Source of the DNA: Tetrastigma voinierianum
Lineage: Eukaryota; Streptophyta; Magnoliopsida; Vitales; Vitaceae
Assembly (NCBI GenBank): GCA_016808115.1
Contig: JAEQBH010000647.1
Location: 682,001-746,000, forward strand
Direction: 5' to 3'
DNA: 64,000 nucleotides
In this document: piece by piece, positions 10,699 to 20,924 of the stretch
How the letters are laid out: the number at the start of each line of letters is the position of its first letter
Numbering within the stretch: the stretch's first letter is position 1
Notes under the pieces: model-generated
The model's input: the letters and a program-made list of their open reading frames with translations, nothing else
Database searches by the model: none
What the model was told of the DNA's origin: nothing
Translations under genes and position numbers: made by a program

Positions 10699-11615
10699 AA
10701 TATATAACAGCAGGACTAACATTGTATGTATAACGTATACAAAGAACAACAAGAGTCCCATCGACATGGCTCAAGTAAGTTAGTCCTAACATAGCACAAC
10801 ATCACCTTAATGTCTAGACTGGCTACAAGCCCAAAGAAATGAAATAAGACATGTGCTCATTTTCTTCTTTTTAAGGATACCCTCGTGTTCCAAATGCTGG
10901 GAGCCCTCATCCCTTCTCTCGCTACTAACCTGTAGTGGGAGCCAGAGGAACTTCTTCTGAAAATCCCTCAATCCATCTCCCTGCAGCAGCCTCGTTTCTG
11001 GGCCACCCGTGACTATTAAGGATTAATCAACTCCTTCAGTCCGATCCCTTCGGTGAACGTAATCATCGGGAAGGCCCAACCCTGGATCACTAGACAAGCC
11101 TCGGCATACTAATAATGTCCTGCATCTTTCTCTGTGTCAACAAAATGCCAAAATCACTTATGAAGCTTCGTTTGAGTGAAGACGCCTGTAATATTGACCT
11201 GGTATGAGAGAGATAATCCACCAGCCTTCCCACTACTAACTACATTCTGCATCATTACTACATCGATTGGCAAGAAAAGGCAAGAATCCCCAAACTACAT
11301 AGAAGGAAAAAATGCACACTTCACGCCTCTCAAAAGCCTGATGTTTGCTCTCTGATCTGATCAGTGACTTATATTTACAGCTAGGTCCTTTAACGTAGCC
11401 TTAGGCGCCAACAATCAACATATTTCCTTTAGGCTTATTTTTGCTCGTATCTAGCAAGTTGACCGCATGTTAAAGTGGCTTCGCGTCCGTTGCAAATAGT
11501 TCCTGCTAATAGTATGTCTCTTTAGGGTGTAGATGAAGAGAATCTCCTCTAATCCGAGACGAATCTTGTATTGACGGTTCAGAATGCATACCCCGAGAAG
11601 GACTTGGATTATATT
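10699..11615. other. Unassigned sequence between Tekay LTR and TRIM/Copia element
   Basis: No clear coding signature in either strand. Base composition is moderate, and the stretch 10900-11400 has an uneven, possibly formerly coding texture on the minus strand, but I cannot name a product. It is the insertion site flank of the chimeric element that begins at 11621. Confidence 0.4.
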
Positions 11616-11620
11616 GATAT
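11616..11620. repeat. Left target-site duplication (GATAT)
   Basis: GATAT lies immediately before the TG of the first TRIM LTR. The identical five bases follow the CA of the last TRIM LTR at 14833-14837. Five bases is the usual length for LTR-retrotransposon integration. Confidence 0.8.
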
Positions 11621-11736
11621 TGTTGGGTTATCCCACATCGGTTGTGGAAGGGGTTGGTGATGAGTTTATAAGTGTGAGGGAAAACCTCATCTCATGAGCT
11701 AGCTTTTGGGATTGAGAAGGCCCGAGATCACTAACG
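11621..11736 (+). repeat. TRIM LTR-A
   Basis: About 116 bp starting TGTTGGGTTATCCCACATCG and ending near cccgagatcactaac. It matches LTR-C with a handful of differences. The TCCCACATCGG start is typical of several plant TRIM families (terminal-repeat retrotransposons in miniature). Confidence 0.85.
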
Positions 11737-14563
11737 ATTAATTGTAAAAGCCGGGTTCTAATGCACAGGTATTGTGGTTGGTGTTGAGTTTAAAAATGGA
11801 GGAATCTTCGGGGGCGCTATGATTAGACCTCGTCTAATTATTCTCCGGAAGCAGAATGGAAGATATTCTTTGTGCAAGGATTTATATGCGCTATTGATAG
11901 GGATAAAGTAAACCAAAGATATGTCGAAGACGAATGGAAGGTCATGCATAGAAAATAGTAGCTCTAATCAAATTGGTGGGCAGTGTGTTTCATCACGTGT
12001 CGCGGGGCGATGCTGCGAGTTTTGGAAAAAATTAGAATCCATGTACGAGCAAGTTGCCTGAGAATAAAGCCACTTTGATTAGAAGGCTAGTAATCGAAGT
12101 ATAAAAATAGACACGGCGTGTGGAGCACACCAGTGACTTTCCAAGGGTTGGTGGGCAGTTAAATGCTATGAAGATGAAGATTGAAGAAGATGAGTTGCAA
12201 GCATTGTTGCACGAGTTCTTTGCCGAGATAGTTGGGATACTCTAGTTATCACTTAGTAACTTCGACTCTAATGGCGAATTAACCATGGATATGGTAAAGA
12301 CAGGTTTGTTTAATGAAGAAGCCGAAGGAAGGAACAAGGAATATCAGCCCAGAGACCGGGCTCTTATGTAGAGAACAGGGAAGAGGTAAAATAGAGACTG
12401 AGGTCGTAGGCCAAATCCAAAGGCAGGTGCAATCGAGAAGGAAAGTCTGAGTGAAAGAGGAAAGTGTTATCATTGTGGTAAGGAAGGACATATGAAGAAA
12501 TTCATTATGCTTGGAAACGGGAACAAAGAAGGCCAAAAATCGGAGGAAAGATGAAAATAAAAATACTCTGTTTGCTTTATCGGCCCGAAGATGTGAGTTC
12601 TATTTTTGGAATGAAGAATGTTTGCACATTACGGATAATGAGTTTAGTGGATTATTGATATATGACCTCTTATCATATTTACTCCCTAATAAAGTTCTTC
12701 ATCATCGGGCAGGAGACTTTAGTGCGAGATGGGTAACACCAGCTACTCCAAGATTGTGGGTATTGGTGATGTTTGCATACGAGGCAGGCGTTGGTTGTTC
12801 ATTGACTCACGAGAGATGCGGGCATGTTTCTGACTTACGTCTTAATCTTATTTGCAGGTGCCTTGGATGAGAGAGATATAATGAATTACTTGATAGCGGT
12901 AAATGGAAGCTTACCAAGGTTCTTTAGTAACTACTGTGAGTTAAAGCTTTGCCTACAGGACAGTTGGCAATATGTGGAATGAATTGGATGCAATTGAATG
13001 GTTCCTCCCCAAATTTATGGCACAAAAGATTGGGTCACATGAGTGAGAAAGGGTTACATATTCTAGCCAAAAAGGCTCTCATTCCTTTTACTAAAGGTAA
13101 CAGTCTTAACCCTTGTGATTATTTATTTATTTGGAAAACATCGTGGGTTTCTTTTCTAAATCTTCAAAAGGAAATCTAATATTTTGGAATTGGTTTTACT
13201 CGATGTTTGTAGTCCCCTTTGAGGTGGAGTACTTGGGTGAAATAGATATTTTGTACATTCATTGATGATGCATCAAGAAAGGTGTGAGTTTATCTGTTGA
13301 AGGCCAAAAGATCAGAATGTATGTCGGATTTTCCGAGAATTTCATGCCTTAGTTGAAAAGAGACATGAAAGTTTGCGTGTCTTACGTCATGGAGCAATGG
13401 AGGTGAGTATACATCAAGGAGTTTAGAAACTACTGCTCAGCATGGTAGACATGAAGGCGGTTCACAATTGCTCCACGGCCTGATGGTGTTGCGAAGAGAG
13501 ATGAACCGCACTATTGTTGAGAAGGTCGGTCATGCTAAAAATGGTAAAGCTACCCCGAAGTGTTTTGGGGTGACATTTATTAAATGCTTGCTTGTACTTG
13601 CTTGATAAATAGGTCTCCCTCAGTTCCTTTGGAGTTTGAAGCATTCCGAGAGAAGGTATGGGCGAGAAAGATGTTGTTCACAATCATCTTAAGGTTTTTA
13701 GTGCAAAACTTGCACATGTACCTAAAGCGAGTCAGTAACGATGAATAAGCTTTTTCCATGTATCCTTGTTGGCTATGGAAATGAAGAGTTTGGGTACAGA
13801 TTATGGGATCCAGTGAAAAAGAAGATTTTCAGAAGTAGAGATGTGATATTTTATGAAGATCGGACTATTTGATTATTATGTGAGAAGGCTGAAAGAAAGG
13901 TTAAAGCTATCGGTGATGGTGTTATTGATCCTACGATTATTCATTTTCCTTTCTGGCGTACTATAGATGGGAAGCGAGAGATGACTAGTGATGGCTTGCA
14001 GAGACAATGGTTGATGATTGGATGCCAGTGAGTGATCAAGCTGTTGAGCAGGGGGAGCAACTTCACCGACAAAGTCATTTGGAACCTGGAAATTAGAAGG
14101 ACTAACGAGGAGAGTCGTCCATCGTCAAGTATCCTCCTTCCAGAGTATGTGTTGATTATTGATGAGGAACGGAGGAATTTTCAAGAAATGGGACTCATGC
14201 GGAGATGGGTAAGCTGGATGGAAAGCTATGCAGGAAGAAATGCATTCTTTGTTAAGAGTGGCAGCATGAGTTGGTGGAGCTTCCAAGGTCGAAAGGGCAT
14301 TAGGAACAAAATGGGTGTTCAAAGTTGGGGAAGAGAAGATAGTGATGGAAAAATTCTTTGATATGGCTCGTTTGGTAGTAAGGTTTGGGCAGAAAAAGGG
14401 TATTGACTTTGATGAGATATTCTCTCAGTTGAAATGTATTCCTATCGGAGTTGTTTTGGGTTTATTTGCTAGTTTAGACCTCGAGCTTGAACAGTTAGAT
14501 GTGAAGACTGCTTTTCTTCATGGTGATTTGAATGAAGAAATTTACATGTCACAACCTGAGGGA
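11737..14563 (+). pseudogene. Copia polyprotein segment: gag, integrase, first part of RT
   Basis: Begins with a decayed primer-binding site (attgtaaaagccgggttc, compare TGGTATCAGAGCC). Gag follows. The zinc knuckle at about 12464-12500 reads CYHCGKEGHMKK, then loses the last cysteine. The GAG-pre-integrase block at 12949-13110 has LWHKRLGHMSEKGLHILAKK. The integrase core starts near 13255 with a FIDDASRKV reading. RT spans about 14315-14563 with DFDEIFS, DLELEQLDVKTAFLHGD and ending EEIYMSQPEG. Domain order IN before RT is diagnostic of Ty1/copia. Frames change repeatedly. RT catalytic YVDD and all of RNase H are absent because the segment stops at the LTR-B junction. Protease is not clearly readable. 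Confidence 0.85.
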
Positions 14564-14619
14564 AAGCCTCATCTCATGAGCTAACTTTTGGGATTGAGAA
14601 GGCCCAAGATCACCTAACA
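14557..14619 (+). repeat. TRIM LTR-B, R-U5 only
   Basis: 63 bp beginning tgagggaaagcctcatctca and ending cacctaaca, equal to the last 63 bp of LTR-C. The first 54 bp (U3) are missing. The left edge overlaps the Copia RT codons for QPEG, sharing the seven bases TGAGGGA. Confidence 0.85.
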
Positions 14620-14715
14620 CTGGTATCAGAGCCCAGGTTATCAACAAGTCTCGGCCCACCGGGAGAAACTGGGTTGTCGCTCCTCCGACCCAAGGCCTAA
14701 TATGTGAGGGGAGAT
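14620..14715 (+). other. TRIM internal domain: primer-binding site and polypurine tract
   Basis: 96 bp with no coding capacity. It starts with tggtatcagagccc (14621-14634), an intact initiator-tRNA-Met primer-binding site, and ends with tgtgaggggagat, a purine-rich tract that would prime plus-strand DNA directly before LTR-C. This minimal internal domain defines a TRIM. Confidence 0.85.
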
Positions 14716-14832
14716 TGTTGGGTTATCCCACATCGGTTGTGGAAGAGGTTGGTGATGAGTTTATTAGTGTGAGGGAAAACCTCATCTCATGAGCTAGCTT
14801 TTGGGATTGAGAAGGCCCAAGATCACCTAACA
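14716..14832 (+). repeat. TRIM LTR-C
   Basis: 117 bp, TGTTGGG...CTAACA, the best-preserved LTR copy of the chimeric element. U3 is inferred to end at about 14769 because LTR-B begins at the equivalent of 14770. Confidence 0.88.
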
Positions 14833-14837
14833 GATAT
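14833..14837. repeat. Right target-site duplication (GATAT)
   Basis: Identical to 11616-11620 and directly abuts the CA end of LTR-C. Confidence 0.8.
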
Positions 14838-15270
14838 GTGTTTGCGTTGGGTGCAACTAAGTGTAATGAAAGAATTGATGCACCAAGGTTGGCAAAGGGA
14901 GCAATAACCCCTTAGTAAAGTGAATCTTGTGCCAGTAGGCGAAAGTTATCACCCCTTATTCCACATTTTTAGGGAGAACTTTACAGGGGTCGAGCAGAAT
15001 CTCGGCTCGCACGTTTAGGGGGAAGGAGAACTTCTCTTAGAACTTGTGGGCACGAAGATCTTGACTCTGCTTAAGGAAGGTGAAAACCCCGTTTGAATCT
15101 ACCTAGGTCTCCGAAGGACCTACCCTAGAAATAAAATCTCTCGCCTCGGTTCGAGACAAAGAAGGATGACTCTCCCCCTGATCCTCGGTTGGTCTTTCTG
15201 CGTCCTTACCGATCACTTTCGAATAGTGCAAGCTGCTGAAATTCGACATCTAGTGACAAAAGAAAGGGCA
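14838..15270. other. Unassigned flank, possibly retroelement leader
   Basis: No ORF of note. The stretch 15000-15230 (gtaggtctccgaaggacctaccctag-like text) resembles leader sequence of Tat-type elements in texture, but I cannot align it to anything else in the window. Confidence 0.3.
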
Positions 15271-16425
15271 ACACAAGCAAGTTGAAATTTGGATATATCG
15301 GTAGATATATCGCGATATATCGGATAATGAGGCCCACTCGAAGCGATTTTGATCTGAAAATCGTTCTGGGAAAAATCGTGAAAATCGCGGGAAATATCGG
15401 CGATGTTTGCCCGATATATCATTATCGGACGAAATTTCGAGTGAAATTTCGTGGAAGTATAACCTACTTGTGTTGATTTTGCTTCAAAATATCGGAATAT
15501 ATCGGTAAAATATCGGAGAATATATCGGAAAATATCGGTAAAATGCTCAGATATATCGGAAATATCGGTAAAATATCGGATATATGGGATATATCGGAAA
15601 TATATCAAAATGACCATATTGCACAAGAAATTAAATCCACGGCTATAATTAAATTACAAATATATTTTACTGACCATCCGCTGGTTATTTTGACCCAAAA
15701 AAAAATCTATAAATACCTCTAAAATCATTCAATTTGATCACAAATTCTCTCTACCAATATCCAATCTTCATTTCACTCCAAAAATTTCTTTGTGATATCT
15801 CTTAAATAACTATATTAGTTTAATATTTTAAATTAGTTAATTTAGTAATAATATATTAATAAATTAACATTTCATGTTCGTTAATTTTTAAAATTAGGAT
15901 TATATATTAGTTAATATCGTATATGCATATTATAAATTTATATTATTATATGAAGTTTCATATTTTAAATTAGTTTAATTTAGTAATAATATATTAATAA
16001 ATTAATTTTCATGTTAGTTAATATTTGAAGCGAGTATGTGGATGAACCGGATTTCTATCAGTAGAGAAGTTGTAGATACAAGTCAAGACATTTATTCATG
16101 ACATGTTCGATCTTATAATCAATATTATCGAGCGCGTATGTAGTATGAATATTGTCTTTCTGAAAATTGATCATCCATCAAATGTTGCAATTGATCGCAT
16201 CAATCTTGTTTGATTTTAAAAACTCATTGCAATGTATATTTGATTATTAATGTCATTTTTACACATTTAAAAATTATTTTTATGAATTTCAAAGTATTTT
16301 GTTAATTTTCGATATATAAATATTGTAAAAATATCCACCGATATATCTCAGATATATCAGATATATCATAAAAATCATAATCTGGAAATATATCAGCCAG
16401 AAAGCAAATATTTCGGCGAGCAAAG
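15271..16425. mobile_element. Non-autonomous DNA transposon with gatatatcgg subterminal repeats
   Basis: Both ends are built from short degenerate units of the type gatatatcgg, aatatcgg and ggtaaaatatcgg. They point inward as written at 15285-15610 and occur as complements at 16320-16420 (ccgatatatctcagatatatc). The middle (15640-16300) is very AT-rich and lacks transposase motifs. Clustered short repeats in inverted orientation at both ends are typical of plant hAT- or Mutator-like non-autonomous elements; the superfamily is not resolved. A repeat-encoded open frame on the minus strand (15213-15626) is not a gene. Terminal inverted repeats and target duplication are not clean. Confidence 0.55.
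15814..16028 (+). repeat. Internal 65-bp direct repeat in the AT-rich core
   Basis: A 65-bp stretch at about 15820-15890 (containing tagtaataatatattaataa) recurs at about 15963-16028 with few changes. Confidence 0.75.
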
Positions 16426-16429
16426 GCAT

Positions 16430-17545
16430 AAGAGCACAGTATAGGATTTAGTAAAATAAAGGGGAGAATAAAACCCTAGACCAAAGGACTGACCTCAATA
16501 GTTCAAATCATAAGAGTTCCCTTTGGGCCCACTAGGGGCAGAAGAGCTTAGAGAAGAAAGAGAAGAAAGGGCCAAAGCATAAATGGAAACGGAAACCAGA
16601 AAAAGGTAAATAAGAAGACGAGCCTTTGAAAGGAAGTCTTGACAGAAGGAACCATAACAACAGGAGAATCGAAAAAACCAAGCATAAGCCCTTGGAGTAA
16701 ACAAGTCGTCTGAATGCAGGAGTCGCAGTGATAGTCGGAAGTCTTGAAGAAGGCATAGAGAGACACTAAGAGAATAACAAAATGTTATGAGGCTCACAAA
16801 GAAACAAATGTTGGGTTTTGGAAACCAGAGAGAAGGAATGTCGCATCAGAACCCCAAATGCTCATCATTATGGGCAGTAAGATCAAAAGAAGCATTAAAT
16901 GTGAAGAGCCATACCCGACGACACACGTTCTACGAGCCAACCTACGGCTACCACTTGTTTGGGGACAAAAGCGAACAGACGATCCATCATGATGACCTAC
17001 TTAGACCCGATGAGGCTATGTAGTGTCACTCTAAAGTAGGCAATCTAAAATGATACTAAGGGCCGGGGCTAGTGGAATGGAATGTATAGATTCCCAAATA
17101 TAACAAGCAAGATCCAACGTCCAAAAGAGAAGACCCTAGGCCTGGTCTAGAAGTGAGTACTTAATTCTGCTCCATGGCACCAGCACATCCCGGAGCTCAA
17201 CGTATCTCTCGAACTCGCTAGCCAAGGCTCGCCCAAGATCTCCAACAGAATGCAGAAGAAGTCAAAGTGGTAAAAGAAGACCTCTATCTCCACCTATTGA
17301 ACGTGGGAGCACGTGACGTTGCCTCAGTGAATTGTAACCCACCACTCCGATCCACTATTGTTATGGGCCTAGTATGAATAGGAGACGACACATGGCATGA
17401 CCTACTAGTATAAAATACCCCCTATGTAACATAAAAGGGAACGAGAATTCTTTGTACCTAGAGAGAAATAAAGTTTATTAATTGTGTTATGCATAAAGTT
17501 GTCAATCTCGAATGATGAAACCATATCCAATGAGATTATCTTGAG
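16430..17545 (+). repeat. LTR-like sequence with plus-strand promoter and poly(A) signal
   Basis: Non-coding. A TATA box (agtataaaatacccc, about 17409-17423) is followed by aataaa at about 17466 and a U5-like tail to about 17545. This is the spacing expected inside an LTR. No partner copy or primer-binding site was found, so lineage and limits are uncertain. A 100-aa minus-strand open frame at 16495-16797 is repetitive and not supported. Confidence 0.45.
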
Positions 17546-17822
17546 AGAAGGTCACCGCATCGATATTACACTTCAATACACTCGTCTTCGAAGGTACCCA
17601 TCTTAAGAATGCTTGCCCTAGATTTTCGACTTCCCTTATTTATGCCTTCTTTTGTTATTTCTTTCATTGGGTTATGGCTTGGGTAGTTGTTTCCTAGATC
17701 CACACAAATGATTTGTTTTTGTGGTTCCAAACACTAGAGTTCCTGTTTTGCCATATGGCCTAGGTCAGTGCAATTGCTTCTTGAGTTTTCTTGCTAGAAC
17801 CCCCATTATGAGTTGTCCCTAC

Positions 17823-18059
17823 TGTTAAGGATCATGATTGTCATCCTTGATATGCTACGGATTCTCACTCTTGATGAAAGCCACGTGCCTTTTATATTTT
17901 CTTTGACTCAAAATTGTATCTTTTGATTTATTTTATTTTATTGATTTTTTCATACTTGTAATTATCCATATTTGTAATTACCCCACTCATGTGTAACTGT
18001 AAATATAAGTATAATGCAATGAACCACAAAAAGGTGTGGTGGTTTTTCAAACATTTTCA
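17823..18059 (+). repeat. Copia (Ale-like) 5' LTR
   Basis: 237 bp from TGTTAAGGATCATG to ACATTTTCA, giving TG...CA ends, immediately followed by a primer-binding site. Short LTRs of this size are typical of the Ale/Retrofit group. The matching 3' LTR is not in the window. Confidence 0.75.
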
Positions 18060-18074
18060 TGGTATTAGAGCCTA
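18060..18074 (+). promoter_or_regulatory. Primer-binding site (initiator tRNA-Met)
   Basis: tggtattagagccta differs by one base from the canonical TGGTATCAGAGCC and abuts the LTR end. It fixes the orientation of this Copia remnant as plus. Confidence 0.8.
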
Positions 18075-19075
18075 CACGGATTAGCATCCTTTTTATGATC
18101 CTCTTTCCTCTCCATGGTTGTCGAACCTTCATCATCACTTCTTCCCTTCAATACCCTCACCCACATGATTACAATCAAACTATCCAGTTCCAACTATCTT
18201 TTATGAAAAAGCCAATTGCTCCCCCTTTTAGAGAGTCGAGAACTAATCGGCTATGTTGATGGAACCATAAAAATCCCACCCCGTTTCACCCCTTAAAATT
18301 CTCAAACACCAAACCTCAAATATGTGGCATGGAAACAAACTAATCAACGTCTCCTTAGCTTTATGTTGTCCTCCCTAACCGAGGAGGTCATGGTTGAAGT
18401 TGTGGGCCTCTCCACTTTTCGTGAGGTATAGGTTGCCTTGGAAAACACTTTCAGCCACCACTATAAAGTCCATAAAATTTGTCTCAGGGATGACTTTGCA
18501 ACTGATGAAACAAGGCACCAGATCTGTTTTAGAATAGGCCTGTGTCTTCAAGGCTCTTTGCAACCAACTCTATGCAATTGGACAGGCCGTTGATGACACT
18601 TACAAAGTGCATTGGTTCTTCCGAGGTCTTGCCTTGGAATTCTCAACCTTCTCTATAGCCCAAATGGTTCTCACTCATTTGCCTTGTTTTATGGATCTTG
18701 TGTCAAAAGAAGAGAGCTTTGAGCTCTTTATGCCTATCTACCCGTACAAATACGATCATCGAATGATTAGACTGTGTTGTATATTCATTGAGTACACAAG
18801 CATTCGAGAAAATCCTAAACCAGTTCAGATTCTCCATCACTCTATCTAGTTTCTCTTCCACCCAATGTGGGGTACCCGGAGACCTGTCTCAAGTATATGG
18901 GTAACCTACCTTGAATGAAAGGGTGTCGTGAGCCTCATTTCTTCTCAGCTTGTGAAAGCAAGTCATTGAAGTCGCAAGCACACCCATGGTAGTTCCGTCA
19001 TCATTTCAAAGTTTATTCCAAAGTAGATCGAGTCTTCTTTTGGCTCGTTATGGGAAGCCATAGAAACCAATGAGA
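18075..19075 (+). pseudogene. Copia (Ale-like) gag remnant
   Basis: Gag capsid (UBN2-type retrotransposon gag) on the plus strand. Readable blocks in shifting frames are LLSFMLSSLTEEVM, VVGLSTFREV, LENTFSHH (18340-18470), then a KVHWFFRGLALEFSTF-like block and AQMVLTHLPCF with LVSKEESFELF (18600-18730). Order and spacing match Copia gag. At least five frame breaks and stops are present. After about 18930 the similarity fades, and the rest of the element (protease, integrase, RT, 3' LTR) is missing, replaced by AT-rich DNA from 19246. Confidence 0.78.
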
Positions 19076-19245
19076 TGCCATGGAGAAGACCATGCACTCT
19101 ACACTTCAAAGTCTATGTGATTTTTTGAGTAACCCAACAACCTCACCATGTTTTTTTCCTTCCATGGTAGTGCGAGATCTCCACCATTGTTTGACACTTC
19201 AACAAAAAACAATCCTTCATAGTTCAATTTATGCTTCATTCCTTC

Positions 19246-20010
19246 TAGGGATGGCAACGAGGCGGGTTTGGGATGGGTTACCCCCATCCCGATTACAAAT
19301 ATTTTTTCCCATACCCGTTCCAAACCCTAAATTTTTTTTTTCAAATATTTATCTACAAAAAAATCGATATTTTGGCGGTCAATATGGAGTCAAATCTCTC
19401 ATTTTGTTATTATAATATACGTTAAGGTATTCAACTTTGTTGTTGTAACTATTTTATTCTAAATTTTAATTAATTTATTACTAAAAATATAAGAACATCA
19501 TAAAGTTATTAATGAATCTCTTTTAATGTAATTTATATGATAATTAAATATTTAAAAAAATCTTGTATGTTAAATTACTGAATATATTTGAATTAAATAA
19601 ATTATAGTTTTATAATATTAAATATTTTTTCATTCATCTCATTAATTCTATTTTTAAATATTTACCATTTCACTTTTAAATATTAAATAAATTATAGATT
19701 TTTCTTGCAGTGAATTTCATTTTTAATTTTAAAATTCTAAAAATTAAACTTAAATTTAAAATTTAGAAATAAGTAAATATTTAGTTTAGCTTTACATATA
19801 TATAAAATGGTAATTTGACTGATCCCCGTGGCCAACCTACTTTGGCCCCATTTTGGAGAGCTAGGTTGTAAAATTAATGACCCGAATATAAACAGGTCAA
19901 ATTAGGCCAACCCTTTTTGGCCTCTTGCCCATTCGAGTTTGGTCCATGTTGGTCGGTTTGCATGAAATTTTTTTAATTTTTTTTAGATAACTAACTTAGT
20001 AATTGAGATT
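19246..20010. mobile_element. MITE-like AT-rich element, left copy region
   Basis: Begins abruptly at agggatggcaacgaggcggg, a start resembling GC-rich ends of plant hAT-type MITEs (gggatggcaa followed by a gcggg run). It then passes into more than 75 percent A+T. No transposase. The right terminus is not identified; a second GC-richer patch (19820-19950) may be an internal end of a nested copy. Confidence 0.4.
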
Positions 20011-20385
20011 TTTTTTTCAAAGATTTATCTACAAAAAATTGATATTTTGGTTGTCAATATGGAGTAAAATCTCTCATTTCGTTATTATAATATAAGGTTA
20101 ATATATTAAACTTTATTGTTGTAACTATTTTATTCTAAATTTTAATTGATTTATTACTAAAAAATATAAAAACATCATAAATTTATTAATGAATATCTTT
20201 TAATATAATTTATATGATAATTAAATATTTAAAAATAACCTTGTATGTTAAATTATAGATTACATTTGAATTAAATAAATTATAGTTTTTTTTATAATAA
20301 TAAATTATATTTTTAATATTAAATATTTTTCAATTCATATCATTAATTCTATTTTTAAATATTTACCATTTCACTTTTAATTTTT
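19333..20385 (+). repeat. Direct duplication of an AT-rich 350-bp block
   Basis: The block 19333-19680 recurs at about 20008-20385 in the same orientation with roughly nine in ten bases shared. Both copies open with a poly-T run, then tttatctacaaaaaa and gatattttgg, and close with atttaccatttcactttt. Copies are 675 bp apart. Confidence 0.85.
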
Positions 20386-20896
20386 ATTTAAGTTTTTAAA
20401 TTTTATTTAATTATATATTTTATTTATTTTAAAATTAAAGATATGAATTTATAAAAAAAATGTTAAATATAAAAATGATTTAAGTTTAGATCGGTATTAT
20501 TTGCTTGTTTAAGTTTGTTTATTATTATTATATTGTTTAGACTCAACAATTTTATGTATTAATTATTATTAGATATTTATGTATTGTTTTTTTGTATCTA
20601 TTCATTTTATTTATTACATTGTAGTACTCTATTCTAGATTTGGCCTTGATGCTCTCGAATGCCCATCCCACCCTTTTATAACTTCCCTCAAGGTAGATAT
20701 TTATGTATTGTTTATTTTTATTTGAATAAAGATAAAATTTGTGAATTTTTTTTTTATCATTTTTTAAGGTTTTAGTCCATTTTGATACATAGCTGTTCTC
20801 AATTAGACTGATCAAAAGCTAACTTGAAACAAACTAGATTAGTTTATTCCATTTTGGTTTTCAATCCAAATTGGTCCAATCAGCCGGTTTCCCATG
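20386..20896. other. AT-rich non-coding sequence
   Basis: Continuation of the AT-rich zone. A short phrase agatatttatgtattgttt occurs at 20570 and 20694. A small open frame at 20552-20815 (minus) is AT-rich chance sequence. The end at about 20850-20895 (tttggttttcaatccaaatt) may be a MITE terminus. Confidence 0.4.
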
Positions 20897-20919
20897 TTTA
20901 TATATATATATATATATAA
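20897..20919. repeat. TA dinucleotide microsatellite
   Basis: An uninterrupted run of about eleven TA units. Confidence 0.9.
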
Positions 20920-20924
20920 ACTTA

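Larger units (their letters stand above)
11621..14832 (+). mobile_element. Chimeric TRIM-Copia retroelement integrated as one unit
   Basis: Order on the plus strand: full TRIM LTR-A (11621-11736); degenerate primer-binding site and Copia gag to mid-RT (11737-14563); TRIM LTR-B lacking its first 54 bp (14557-14619); TRIM primer-binding site, 96-bp internal domain and polypurine tract (14620-14715); full TRIM LTR-C (14716-14832). GATAT flanks the whole. The outer LTRs are of one family, so the Copia segment is enclosed between TRIM ends. The Copia part is decayed, so the event is not recent. Two alternatives exist: sequential nested insertion, or unequal recombination between neighbouring TRIMs. 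Neither by itself predicts the shared flanking GATAT and the U3-less middle LTR. Confidence 0.75.

Noticed and set aside
11621..11736. Cassandra-type TRIM with embedded 5S rRNA promoter
   Set aside because: The LTR shares the short TCCCACATCGG start common to several TRIM families but has no 5S rRNA-like box sequence.
15213..15626. 137-aa minus-strand open frame with a repeating YFTDIS pattern
   Set aside because: Produced by translation of the gatatatcgg-like short repeats at the end of a DNA element.
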